A DNA stretch of 64,000 nt. Source: Roseiarcus sp963742305 (lineage in GTDB: Bacteria; Pseudomonadota; Alphaproteobacteria; Rhizobiales; Beijerinckiaceae). The notes under the pieces are model-generated. The model saw only the letters and a program-made list of their open reading frames with translations. It searched no databases and was not told the DNA's origin. Made by a program: the position numbers and the translations under genes. The stretch is taken from the NCBI GenBank assembly GCA_963742305.1, contig CAVULN010000054.1:70016-134015 (forward strand), written 5' to 3'. This document shows positions 29,097-37,365 of the stretch, in pieces. Every line of letters begins with the position of its first letter. Position 1 is the first letter of the stretch.

Positions 29097-29818
29097 GCGG
29101 AGGACCCGAGCGTCTTGATTGCGTCCTGCAGCGAGGTCTCCTCCTGCTGGTCCTCAGCGGCAACCTCGTCGAAGGCGCGTGTCACCTCGATGAGGCGGGT
29201 CATCTCGTGCACCGGATCGACGTTCGAGGATTCGACCGCGCCCTGAACGACCCCGTCGCGGGTGAATTCGAGAATCGGCGTCACCGGCTTGTCGGGCACG
29301 ACGCTGGAGTTTTCGGCCCGTCTCAGTTTGGCGGTCGGATCGATGGCGAAGAGCCCGATCGCCCCGACCTGCCGCCCGTTCTGGGTGATCATTCCGTCGG
29401 CGGAGACGGTCAGGGGTCCCGCGGCCGCATCGACCAGGATCGGGGCGCCGCCCGCGTCAAGGATCGGGTCGCCGTTCAGCGTGCGCAAGGTTCCCGATTC
29501 GTCGATCTTGGCGCGGCCGTCGCGCGTATAAGCAGGCCCTTGCGGGGTCTCGATCCCGAACCAGCCATCGCCCTGCACGGCGAAATCGAGCGTATTGTCC
29601 GTCTTGACGAGGCCCCCGGCGCGTCGCGATATGAAGTCCGCCCCGCCCGACACATAGTCCAGCCTCGTTGCGCCAGCCCTGGCCAATTCGTCTCCGAACG
29701 ACACTCCCGTCGCCCGGTAGCCAACGGTGTTCATGTTGGCGACGTTGTTGGCGATGGTTTCGAGGCGCCGTTCGAGCGCCACCTCGCCTGAAAGCGCGAC
29801 GTATAGTCCGTTTTCCAT
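29093..29818 (-). CDS. flgF: flagellar proximal rod protein FlgF
   Basis: This 241-residue rod protein begins MENGLYVALSGEVALERRLE and contains IANNVANMNTVGYRATGVSF, the N-terminal rod/hook motif. The C-terminal block ESSNVDPVHEMTRLIEVTRA is shared by FlgF, FlgG and FlgE. It is divergent from motA, and both may use the short region 29819-29971 holding the flagellar palindrome. First gene of flgF-fliI-27219. Confidence 0.94.
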   Translation of the reverse strand: MENGLYVALSGEVALERRLETIANNVANMNTVGYRATGVSFGDELARAGATRLDYVSGGADFISRRAGGLVKTDNTLDFAVQGDGWFGIETPQGPAYTRDGRAKIDESGTLRTLNGDPILDAGGAPILVDAAAGPLTVSADGMITQNGRQVGAIGLFAIDPTAKLRRAENSSVVPDKPVTPILEFTRDGVVQGAVESSNVDPVHEMTRLIEVTRAFDEVAAEDQQEETSLQDAIKTLGSSA

Positions 29819-29911
29819 GACGCTTATCCGCCGCCGCTCGACCCCACGCGGGCCTTTCGGCTCATGACCATGGGCGCCACGGCTTGTCCGGGGCTGACCC
29901 ATCGCGCTGAC

Positions 29912-29927
29912 AGCCTCGCGTAAGGCT
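29912..29927 (+). promoter_or_regulatory. flagellar palindrome AGCCT-N6-AGGCT upstream of motA and flgF
   Basis: AGCCTCGCGTAAGGCT is palindromic apart from its centre and lies 44 bases upstream of the motA TTG start, in the divergent motA/flgF intergenic region. It shares the pattern CCTCG(C/T)G(C/T)AAGG with sites ahead of flgB, flgE and flhA. Regulator binding is inferred. Confidence 0.5.
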
Positions 29928-29971
29928 TGAGCGGCAAATCTGGACGACCGTCGGCTGCGCGGGAGCAACTC

Positions 29972-30862
29972 TTGAATTTCGGCATCGGCCTCATCATCAC
30001 CATCGGATGCATCCTCGGCGGCTATGCGGCGCTCGGCGGCCATCTCGAGGTGCTGTTCCAACCGTACGAATTCGTCATCATCGCCGGATCGTCGCTCGGC
30101 ATTTTCATCGTCGCCAACACGACTTCGACCATCAAGGACTGCGGCAAGGCGTTCTTCGAGGCGATCCTCGACAAGGCGCCCAAGCCGCGCGACTTCCTCG
30201 ACGTGCTCTCGGCCCTGCATGCGCTGATGCGCGAGCTCCGCGCCAAGTCGCGCAGCGAAGTCGAGGCGCATTTCGACAACCCGCAGGAATCGGAAATCTT
30301 CAAGGGCTTTCCCAAGCTGCTGGCCGACAAGGATCTCACTACCTTCATTTGCGACTACGGGCGCCTCATCATCATCGGCAACGCCCGGCCGCACGAGATC
30401 GAGGCGTTGATGGACGAGGAAATCGAGACCCTCGCGCACGACCGGTACAAGCCGGTGCACGCCCTCCAGGCGGTCGCCGATGGACTGCCGGCGCTCGGCA
30501 TTGTGGCCGCGGTCTTAGGGATCATCCACGCGATGGGGGCGCTCGATCAGTCGCCCGAGATCCTCGGCGGCCTGATCGGCGCGGCGCTGGTCGGCACCTT
30601 CGCCGGCATCTTCCTCTCCTATGCGATCCTGGCGCCGATCGCGCAAAAGGTGAGGGCGGTCAGGCAAAAGCAGCTGAGGCTCTTCACCCTGGTGAAGCAG
30701 AGCCTGCTCGCCTTCATGAACGGCGCGATGCCGCAGGTGGCGGTTGAGTTCGGCCGCAAGACGATCCCCTCCAAGGAACGGCCGACGATCGACGTGGTCG
30801 AGAGCGAGACGACGTCCGGGGGCGGCAGCGGCGGCGAGACCGCGATCAAGGAGGCGGCGTGA
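29972..30862 (+). CDS. motA: flagellar motor stator protein MotA
   Basis: This 296-residue stator proton-channel subunit has four hydrophobic segments: NFGIGLIITIGCILGGYAAL, FVIIAGSSLGIFIVAN, LPALGIVAAVLGIIHAMGAL and the following GGLIGAALVGTFAGIFLSYA. The cytoplasmic loop is intact. The start is taken as TTG at 29972, since GGAG lies about 7 bases upstream and the family begins MNFGIG; no ATG fits. motB and motC are not in the window. The stop overlaps the fliM start (GTGA). Confidence 0.93.
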   Translation: MNFGIGLIITIGCILGGYAALGGHLEVLFQPYEFVIIAGSSLGIFIVANTTSTIKDCGKAFFEAILDKAPKPRDFLDVLSALHALMRELRAKSRSEVEAHFDNPQESEIFKGFPKLLADKDLTTFICDYGRLIIIGNARPHEIEALMDEEIETLAHDRYKPVHALQAVADGLPALGIVAAVLGIIHAMGALDQSPEILGGLIGAALVGTFAGIFLSYAILAPIAQKVRAVRQKQLRLFTLVKQSLLAFMNGAMPQVAVEFGRKTIPSKERPTIDVVESETTSGGGSGGETAIKEAA

Positions 30863-31806
30863 GCATGGACAGGGACATGCAAGGGCCGGATCATGGCGCG
30901 CGCCGGCTTGAGGGCGCGATGCTCGAACATGCCGGTCTCGCCATCGAACGGATGCCGGGGCTCGGCTACGCCCTCAACCGCTTCATCGCATTGGCGCCGC
31001 AGCGCCTGTCGCCGCTCATCGCCCATCTCCCCGGCGGGGCGATCGAGGAGGTTCGCCCAACGACGCTCCTTCAGGCGATCGGCGACTGCTCGGGCCTCAC
31101 CGCCGCCATCTATGAGAGCGCCGAACCCGAGGCGCGGCTCATGATCGCGCTCGATGAGCGCATCGATCGTCTGATCGTGTCCTCGATCTTCGGCGAGGTC
31201 GTCGACCCGGATGGCCCGGAGGCATCGCGAAGCGAGGCCAAAAGGCCGCGCACGGCGATCGAAGCCGCGCTTCTCGAGGCGTTCGCGCGGGCGCTGGGCG
31301 AAGCGCTCGAGGCGGCGTTCGCGCCCCTGGCGCCGGTTGCGCTCAGCTTCGAGCGGCTTCTTGCGATCAGCGATCCTTTCGCGCTCGGCCGGCGCGACAG
31401 CGAAGCGGCTTCGGCGCGGTTTTCGCTCGGGCCGAACGGCGGCGGCTGCGAGGGCCTTCTCCTGTTGCCGCAGGCGTTTCTCATCGGCCTCCGCGCGGAG
31501 CTCGCCCGCGATCCCGAGGCCGAGGCGCTGCCCGCGGATCGGCGCTGGTCGCAACTGATGGAAGTCGGCGTCCAGCAAACGAGGCTGCCGGTGACCGCCG
31601 TGCTGGAGGAGGTTCAGATGAGTCTCGGCGATGTCGCCAGGTTTCAGGCGGGCGCGCTCCTGCCGCTGCAATGCAAGGACTTCACCGGCATCCGGCTCGA
31701 CTGTTCGGGGCGCGGGATGTTCGCGTGCAAACTCGGCGAGGCGGCCGGCCGCTACCGGCTTGAAGTCGAGAGCGCGATCGAGCCGGGGGGCGAAGGCGCC
31801 CCTTGA
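30859..31806 (+). CDS. fliM: flagellar motor switch protein FliM
   Basis: This 315-residue switch component of the C-ring contains a CheC-like middle domain and a C-terminal SpoA-type domain (ARFQAGALLPLQCKDFTGIR). The sequence is divergent like other rhizobial FliM proteins. Identification also rests on its place between motA and fliN/fliG. The start is GTG 30859, overlapping the motA stop; an ATG at 30865 is possible. It links CheY-P binding to rotor direction or speed. Confidence 0.85.
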   Translation: MSMDRDMQGPDHGARRLEGAMLEHAGLAIERMPGLGYALNRFIALAPQRLSPLIAHLPGGAIEEVRPTTLLQAIGDCSGLTAAIYESAEPEARLMIALDERIDRLIVSSIFGEVVDPDGPEASRSEAKRPRTAIEAALLEAFARALGEALEAAFAPLAPVALSFERLLAISDPFALGRRDSEAASARFSLGPNGGGCEGLLLLPQAFLIGLRAELARDPEAEALPADRRWSQLMEVGVQQTRLPVTAVLEEVQMSLGDVARFQAGALLPLQCKDFTGIRLDCSGRGMFACKLGEAAGRYRLEVESAIEPGGEGAP

Positions 31807-31869
31807 GCCAAAGGCGGCTCTCTGTCGCCGCCGCAAGAATCCGAAATCATCGAGCCAGACCGGAAGCCC

Positions 31870-32235
31870 ATGGACGAAGCCGCCATCCCCCCCGAGCCGC
31901 CGAGCGCCGCAGGCCAGCCGAAGGGAGAGCCTGTCGCCGGCCCTCCCAATCTCGGCGCGATCCTGTCGATTCCCGTCACGGTGCAGGTCGTGCTCGGCTC
32001 GACGTCGTTGCCCGTCGCCGGGCTCATGAAGCTTGCCCGCGGCGCGATCGTCTCGCTCGATCAGCGCGTCGGCGATCCGGTCGATGTGGTCGTCAACGGG
32101 ACCGTGGTCGCGCGCGGCGAGATTGTCGTGGTGGACGATGCGAGCCAGCGATTCGGCGTCTCGCTCATCGAGGTGGTCGCCGGCGCGGACTTCAAACCGC
32201 CCGTGAGGGCGACGCAGGAGAGCGGCCATGCCTGA
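31870..32235 (+). CDS. fliN: flagellar motor switch protein FliN
   Basis: This 121-residue protein has an acidic/proline N-terminus and then a complete SpoA domain: LGAILSIPVTVQVVLGSTSL, GAIVSLDQRVGDPVDVVVNG and ARGEIVVVDDASQRFGVSL. It forms the bottom of the C-ring with FliM. It overlaps fliG by 8 bp. Confidence 0.93.
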   Translation: MDEAAIPPEPPSAAGQPKGEPVAGPPNLGAILSIPVTVQVVLGSTSLPVAGLMKLARGAIVSLDQRVGDPVDVVVNGTVVARGEIVVVDDASQRFGVSLIEVVAGADFKPPVRATQESGHA

Positions 32236-33247
32236 GGCGGCGATCAGCGGCGAGAGGGACCTCACCGGACCCGAAAAGGCCGCGGCCCTGCTGCTCACGA
32301 TGGGCAAGCCTCCGGCCGCCCGGCTCATCGCGCAATTCGATCCGTCGGACCTGCAAGCGGTGGCGCGCGCAGCGGCGTCCCTCGGCGCGATCCCGGCTGC
32401 GACTCTCGATCGGCTGGTCGACGAGTTCGTGGCCGACTTCTCCGCCGGCGCCGATCTGCTAGGCGGTCCGGGTCAGGTCAGGAGCCTGCTCGCCGACACG
32501 CTGCCCGCCGAGCAGATCGCCGACCTTCTCGGCGCTCCGCCGGGCGGAACGGATAAGCCCGATGTCTGGCGGGCGCTGTCGCAAGCGCCGGAAAGCGCGG
32601 TCGTTGCGCTCCTGATGGCCGAGCGGGCGGCGACCGCGACCTATATCCTCTCCAGGCTCGAGCCTTCGTTCGCGGCGAAGGTTGTCGCCGCGCTGCCGCG
32701 CGATCGGCGCAACGCCGCTCTCTGCGGGCTCGTCACGCCGCTCGAGGTGACGCCGCTCGTCGCGCGGCTCATCGAAGAAGCGGTGGGACAAGCGCTGAAA
32801 GAAGCGCCGAAATCGGCCGCGGGCGCCGAGGGACGGAGCCGCCTCGCGGGCATCATCAACGGCCTCGACCCGGAAGAGGCCGAGGACGCGATGCGCGCGC
32901 TCGCCCAGGCCCGGCCGAAGGACGCGGCGATCGTGAAAACGATGCTGTTTTCGTTCACCGACCTGCCGAAACTTTCCGAGCGCGCCCGGGCGCTGTTGTT
33001 CGACCGCGCCTCGATCGACATCGTCGTCATGGCCCTCCGGGGGACGGAGGCGGACTTCCGCGACACGGTTCTGTCGTCCATGCCCTCGCGCGGACGCCGG
33101 CTGGTCGAAGGGGAGCTCAATTCAGGCGCGTTTGCGCCGCCGCAGGAGGTGGCCAAGGCGCGCAAGGCCATCGCCGAAATCGTGCTCGGCATGGCGAGCC
33201 GCAACGAGATCGAGCTCGGCGGCCCTCCGGCCGCGGAAGCCGCGTGA
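32228..33247 (+). CDS. fliG: flagellar motor switch protein FliG
   Basis: This 339-residue rotor protein interacts with MotA and FliF. N-terminal GPEKAAALLLTMGKPPAARL and the C-terminal domain segment ALLFDRASIDIVVMALRGTE are typical of the middle and charged C-terminal FliG repeats. It is the fourth gene of the motA-fliM-fliN-fliG run. fliF is not in the window. Confidence 0.93.
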   Translation: MPEAAISGERDLTGPEKAAALLLTMGKPPAARLIAQFDPSDLQAVARAAASLGAIPAATLDRLVDEFVADFSAGADLLGGPGQVRSLLADTLPAEQIADLLGAPPGGTDKPDVWRALSQAPESAVVALLMAERAATATYILSRLEPSFAAKVVAALPRDRRNAALCGLVTPLEVTPLVARLIEEAVGQALKEAPKSAAGAEGRSRLAGIINGLDPEEAEDAMRALAQARPKDAAIVKTMLFSFTDLPKLSERARALLFDRASIDIVVMALRGTEADFRDTVLSSMPSRGRRLVEGELNSGAFAPPQEVAKARKAIAEIVLGMASRNEIELGGPPAAEAA

Positions 33248-33296
33248 GCCTGCGGCGCTTTTCCTTAAGGCCGTCGGCGGAGACCTCGGGTGAGCG

Positions 33297-34382
33297 ATGA
33301 GCGCCGACGTCGACCCTGAAGACAAAACCGAGGAGCCGACGGAAAAGCGGCTCCATGACGCGGTCGAGCGCGGCGAAGTCGCCTTTTCCCGCGAGGCGCC
33401 GCTGTTCGCCTCGCTGTCGGCGGTCCTGATCGCGCTCATCTTCGTCATACCTTCGCGCGCCGAAGCCCTGCTCGCCGCGTTCGCCGGAATCATCGGCGAC
33501 CCGGCCGGGTGGCGGATCCGCCGCGGCGAAGACGTGCTTGCTCTCGCCACGCCTCTCGCGTCGGCCGCCGCGCATTTCCTTATGCCGACGGTCGCTCTGC
33601 TCACCGTGGCGGGGGTTCTCGCTTCGGTCGCCCAGAGCCCGCCCCGCATCGTTCCCGACCGGATCCTGCCCGATTTCTCGCGCGTCTCGTTGCGCAAGGG
33701 CTTCCGCCGCGTGTTCGGCGCCCGCGGCTGGACGGAGTTCGCAAAGAGTCTCATCAAGCTCGCCGCGGTAATCGCGGTCGCGATGATGATGCTGGTCGGC
33801 CAGAAGGCCGTCCTGCTCATGGCGATGGACGTCGATCCCGGGACGTTGCCCCAACGCGTGCTCGGCCTCACCATCAAAACGGTCGCCGCCGTGATGGTCG
33901 CGACGGTTGTGGTCGCCGCCGCCGACCTCGCATGGTCGCGAATCCTTTGGCGGCGCGACCATCGGATGAGCAAACAGGAGCTCAAGGAGGAGCTGAGGCA
34001 GGCCGAGGGCGATCGAATGGTCAAGGCGCGTCTGCGCTCGCTCCGCCTCGATCGCTCGCGCAAGCGCATGCTTTCCGCGGTCCCACGCGCGACGATGGTC
34101 GTGGTCAACCCGACCCATTACGCGGTCGCCATGCGATATGTCCGCGCCGAGGGCGGCGCGCCGTTCGTGGTCGCCAAGGGGGCTGATTTCATCGCGCTGA
34201 AGATCCGCTCGATCGCCGAGGAGCACGCCATTCCGGTGATCGAGGACAAGCCGCTGGCGCGTTCGCTTTACGCGGCCGTCGACGTCGATCGCCCGATTCC
34301 GGCGGAATTCTATCGCGCGGTCGCTGAGATCGTGCACCTGATCCAGCAAAGGAAGGCTCAATGGGCCCAGCCAGGACACTGA
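33297..34382 (+). CDS. flhB: flagellar export apparatus protein FlhB
   Basis: This 361-residue protein starts with the canonical DKTEEPTEKRLHDAVERGEV. Four membrane segments follow, then the cytoplasmic autocleavage motif NPTHYAVAMRY near residue 271, where cleavage after Asn switches export specificity. C-terminal ARSLYAAVDVDRPIPAEFYR is conserved. It overlaps the next small gene by 22 bp. Confidence 0.95.
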   Translation: MSADVDPEDKTEEPTEKRLHDAVERGEVAFSREAPLFASLSAVLIALIFVIPSRAEALLAAFAGIIGDPAGWRIRRGEDVLALATPLASAAAHFLMPTVALLTVAGVLASVAQSPPRIVPDRILPDFSRVSLRKGFRRVFGARGWTEFAKSLIKLAAVIAVAMMMLVGQKAVLLMAMDVDPGTLPQRVLGLTIKTVAAVMVATVVVAAADLAWSRILWRRDHRMSKQELKEELRQAEGDRMVKARLRSLRLDRSRKRMLSAVPRATMVVVNPTHYAVAMRYVRAEGGAPFVVAKGADFIALKIRSIAEEHAIPVIEDKPLARSLYAAVDVDRPIPAEFYRAVAEIVHLIQQRKAQWAQPGH

Positions 34383-34807
34383 ACCGGCGAGGGCGACGTC
34401 CACGACCGCGCCGCCCGTTCGCGCGAGAGCGGATCATCGCCGATGCGCTCGTGGGCGTCGCCAGCGAGCTCAGGCTGACCGACGCGTCGGAGCTCATGGC
34501 GATGATCAAGACCGACCAGGCGGCGAACATCGCCGACCTCGTCAATTCGTCGACCGAGCTTTTCTTCAGGAGCGGAACGCTGCGCTACGCGCTCTCGGCG
34601 AGCTTCAGGGCGCCGTGGGACGCGACGCCGGCGGTCGAGATCGACATGGAGTTCCGCCACGCCGGCGTCTCGGCATTCTTTCGGCTGAGGATCGGGGAGC
34701 GCCGCGCCGGAGTGGAGATCGTCGACATTCTTTTCGACGAACGGGGGCTCGACGATTCCGCCCAGGCCGAACGCCTGTGCGCCGCGCTCGAGAGCGCGCG
34801 CCTCTAG
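34361..34807 (+). CDS. small conserved-looking protein of the flagellar cluster, unknown function
   Basis: This 148-residue protein has a strongly basic N-terminus (RRGRRPRPRRPFARE). Acidic, mixed-charge sequence follows: ELRLTDASELMAMIKTDQAA, ADLVNSSTELFFRSGTLRYA and FFRLRIGERRAGVEIVDILF. No signal peptide or membrane segment is apparent. It overlaps the flhB end, so it is probably cotranscribed. Genes at this position recur in rhizobial flagellar clusters; function is not known to me. Confidence 0.65.
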   Translation: MGPARTLNRRGRRPRPRRPFARERIIADALVGVASELRLTDASELMAMIKTDQAANIADLVNSSTELFFRSGTLRYALSASFRAPWDATPAVEIDMEFRHAGVSAFFRLRIGERRAGVEIVDILFDERGLDDSAQAERLCAALESARL

Positions 34808-34826
34808 GTCGCGTCGGCCCCGGCAA

Positions 34827-34840
34827 GCCTCGTGCAAGGC
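34827..34840 (+). promoter_or_regulatory. flagellar palindrome GCCT-CGTGCA-AGGC upstream of flgB
   Basis: This motif lies 46 bases before the flgB TTG start and matches the sites ahead of flgE, flhA and motA. It would control the long flgB-to-fliP transcript if functional. Confidence 0.5.
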
Positions 34841-34886
34841 CCGTCGCCGAGGATCGATCCAGTCTCGGTTCAGGAATGGCGTTCCA

Positions 34887-35264
34887 TTGTCGCAGATCTA
34901 CCTCTTCCAGGTCGCCTCCCAGAAGACGCAATGGCTGTCGGCCCGCCAAACGGCGATCGCCGGCAATGTCGCCAACGCGAACACCCCCGGCTATCGTGCG
35001 CTGGACATCCAGCCGTTTTCCGCGGTGCTCAATTCGTCCCCGATCGAACTGGCCACGACCAACCCTGCCCACCTGTCCGCGCCTCAATCGGAGGCGGGCG
35101 CGCTGCGCGAGATCGAGGTCGATCCGGCGGAACAGACCCTGTCCGGCAATACGGTCAATCTCGAACAGCAGATGATCAGTCTCGGCGACGTCAATCGCGA
35201 GTTCACGATGGGCGCCGACATCCGCCGGGCCTTTCATCAGCTCATCCTCTCCGCGCTCAAGTGA
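34887..35264 (+). CDS. flgB: flagellar proximal rod protein FlgB
   Basis: This 125-residue rod protein contains ARQTAIAGNVANANTPGYRA, the rod-family motif, and ends with DIRRAFHQLILSALK. The start is TTG 34887 (MSQIYLFQVASQKTQWLSAR), with AGGA upstream. The only nearby ATG (34876) is in another frame. It begins the run flgB-flgC-fliE-flgG-flgA-flgI-motE-flgH-fliL-fliP. Confidence 0.92.
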   Translation: MSQIYLFQVASQKTQWLSARQTAIAGNVANANTPGYRALDIQPFSAVLNSSPIELATTNPAHLSAPQSEAGALREIEVDPAEQTLSGNTVNLEQQMISLGDVNREFTMGADIRRAFHQLILSALK

Positions 35265-35270
35265 ACGGTC

Positions 35271-35691
35271 ATGCAGGAACTCGCTGGAAACCGCGCTCCG
35301 TATCGCAGCCTCCGGCCTTCAGGCGCAATCGACGCGGCTCAGGGTCGTCTCGGAGAACATCGCCAACGCCCAGTCGACCGGCTCAAGGCCCGGCGCCGAC
35401 CCCTACGCGCGCCAGACCGTCTCGTTCGAAAGCGAGATGGATCGAACGCTCGGCGCGAGCCTGGTCCAGGTCAAGTCGATCGGGGTCGATCCGGCTCCAT
35501 TCAAGTTCGAGCACGACCCCGGGAACCCGGCGGCGGATGAGAACGGCATGGTGAAGATGCCGAATGTCGACGTGCTGGTGGAGCTGGCCGACATGCGGGA
35601 GGCGAACCGCAGCTATGAGGCCAATCTTCAAGTCGCCAAGCAGTCGGCCGAGATGCTGAGCACGACGATCGGCCTGATGAAGGATGCGTGA
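35271..35691 (+). CDS. flgC: flagellar proximal rod protein FlgC, frameshift in the fourth codon
   Basis: The rod protein reads SLETALRIAASGLQAQSTRL, ENIANAQSTGSRPGADPYAR and, at the C-terminus, ELADMREANRSYEANLQVAK in one continuous frame. No start codon is available in that frame. The only well-placed ATG (35271, 6 bp after the flgB stop) gives MQE and is off by one base, so one extra base lies at about 35279-35282. Corrected length is 139 residues, exactly as expected. As the neighbouring flagellar genes are intact, an assembly indel is likelier than gene loss. Confidence 0.88.
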
Positions 35692-35719
35692 GCAGCAAGC
35701 GCTCGCCCTCGAGGATGAC

Positions 35720-36022
35720 ATGATGATCGACAGCGTTGCCGCCATCGGAGCCCAGAGTCTCAGCAGCGTCCGAAGCCCGCCGGCCGCCGCCCAGCCGGCC
35801 GCAGGGCCGAGCTTCGAGCAGGCGCTTGCGCAAGTGGTCGGCTCGGCGGTCGATACGCTGAAGACCGGAGAGGCGGTCGCCATCCAGGGTGTCGTAGGCG
35901 CGGCGCCGCCGATGAAGGTCGTGGAATCCGTAATGGCGGCGCAGCGGTCGCTTCAGACCGTTCTTGCGATCCGCGACAAGGCGGTCTCGGCCTATCAGGA
36001 GATCGCGCGCATGGCGATCTGA
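35720..36022 (+). CDS. fliE: flagellar hook-basal body complex protein FliE
   Basis: This 100-residue protein connects the MS ring to the rod. GPSFEQALAQVVGSAVDTLK, the central KTGEAVAIQGV and C-terminal MAAQRSLQTVLAIRDKAVSA are typical. The ATG at 35720 follows GAGGA by 4 bases and is preferred to 35684. Confidence 0.93.
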   Translation: MMIDSVAAIGAQSLSSVRSPPAAAQPAAGPSFEQALAQVVGSAVDTLKTGEAVAIQGVVGAAPPMKVVESVMAAQRSLQTVLAIRDKAVSAYQEIARMAI

Positions 36023-36082
36023 TCGGGCCTCGATCTTGAAAAATGCGCGCAGGGTTCGGAGCGGAAGCGGAGGGTTTGCGAA

Positions 36083-36871
36083 ATGAGAGCGTTGGCGATC
36101 GCGGCGACCGGCATGAGCGCCCAGGAGCAGAATCTTGAGGTGATCGCGAACAACGTCGCCAACATCAACACCACAGGCTTCAAACGCTCGCGGGCGGAGT
36201 TCACCGACCTCATCTATCAGACCGAGCGACTGATGGGAGTCTCGAACCGCGGCCGCGACGCGACCATCCCCGAGGGCGCCCAGATCGGCCTTGGCGTTCG
36301 CACGGCCGCGATTCGCAGCATCAACATTCAGGGCGCCCTGACCAACACCGGCAACCAGCTCGACCTCGCGATCAACGGACGCGGCTGGTTCCAAGTGACG
36401 ACGCCGAACGGCGACACCGTCTACACCCGCGACGGGGCCTTCAACACCAACGAGAACGGACAGCTCGTCACCACGGACGGCTACACGGTGAACCCGCCGA
36501 TTCTGATTCCGCAGACCGCAACCGCGGTCACCGTCAGCCAGACCGGTCTCGTAACGGCGACGGTGGCGGGCCAGCCGACGCCGCAGCAGCTTGGCCAGTT
36601 GACGATCGCCAACTTCGTCAATGAAGCGGGCCTCCAGGCGCTCGGCGGCAACTACTTCCAGCAGACGGCCGCGTCCGGCCAGCCGACCACCGGCGTCCCC
36701 GGCGACACCGCGTTCGGAATCATCCAGCAAGGCTATGTCGAGGCTTCCAACGTCGATCCGGTCACCGAGATCACCAACCTCATCGCGGCCCAGCGCGCCT
36801 ATGAGATGAACTCCAAGGTCATTCAGGCCGCCGACCAGATGTCCGGCACGATCTCCAACCTGCGCAGCTGA
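36083..36871 (+). CDS. flgG: flagellar distal rod protein FlgG
   Basis: This 262-residue protein begins MRALAIAATGMSAQEQNLEV and contains IANNVANINTTGFKRSRAEF. The C-terminus reads VEASNVDPVTEITNLIAAQR and AYEMNSKVIQAADQM. Intact and highly conserved; forms the distal rod. It lies 60 bp after fliE and 23 bp before flgA. Confidence 0.96.
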   Translation: MRALAIAATGMSAQEQNLEVIANNVANINTTGFKRSRAEFTDLIYQTERLMGVSNRGRDATIPEGAQIGLGVRTAAIRSINIQGALTNTGNQLDLAINGRGWFQVTTPNGDTVYTRDGAFNTNENGQLVTTDGYTVNPPILIPQTATAVTVSQTGLVTATVAGQPTPQQLGQLTIANFVNEAGLQALGGNYFQQTAASGQPTTGVPGDTAFGIIQQGYVEASNVDPVTEITNLIAAQRAYEMNSKVIQAADQMSGTISNLRS

Positions 36872-36894
36872 GGTTGAGCCTCGGGAGTCACGCT

Positions 36895-37365
36895 ATGCGC
36901 CTCGCACGCGCCCGATGGGCCCTCAAAGCCGCGATCGCCGCGTTCGTGGTTGTCTGCGCGATTCCCGCCGCGGCGCAGGACGTGGGCCTGCCGACCCCGA
37001 AGGCGGTCATCTATCCCGGCGATTTGATCCTGGACCAGATGCTTGCCGACGTCCCCGACGCCGTGCGCGACGGGCCGGGACCGTTCGTCGGTTCGCGCAC
37101 GCTCATCGTCGGCAAGGTCGCGCGGCTGACCCTGCTTCCGGGCCATGCGATTCCCTTTGCGGGCGTCGCCAACCGCAAGCTCGTCGCCAACGGCCAGGAG
37201 GTCAGGCTTGTCTTCTCCGAGGGCGGCCTCGTGATCATGACGACGGGCGCCGCGCTGCAGGACGGCTCGATCGGGGACATCGTCAGGGTCCGCAACAGCG
37301 ACAGCGGGGTCACGGTGTCCGGCTCTGTCCAGGCGGACGGCACGGTCAGCGTCGGCGGGGGATGA
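36895..37365 (+). CDS. flgA: flagellar P-ring assembly chaperone FlgA
   Basis: This 156-residue periplasmic chaperone for P-ring assembly has a signal peptide (MRLARARWALKAAIAAFVVV, cleavage near AAA|Q). A SAF-type C-terminal domain includes GSIGDIVRVRNSDSGVTVSG. GGGAG precedes the ATG at 36895, which is chosen over a TTG at 36874. The stop overlaps flgI (ATGA). Confidence 0.92.
   Translation: MRLARARWALKAAIAAFVVVCAIPAAAQDVGLPTPKAVIYPGDLILDQMLADVPDAVRDGPGPFVGSRTLIVGKVARLTLLPGHAIPFAGVANRKLVANGQEVRLVFSEGGLVIMTTGAALQDGSIGDIVRVRNSDSGVTVSGSVQADGTVSVGGG

Noticed and set aside
30619..32328. 569-codon minus-strand open frame under motA, fliM and fliN
   Set aside because: Antisense to three well-supported flagellar genes and composed of Arg/Asp-rich low-information sequence.
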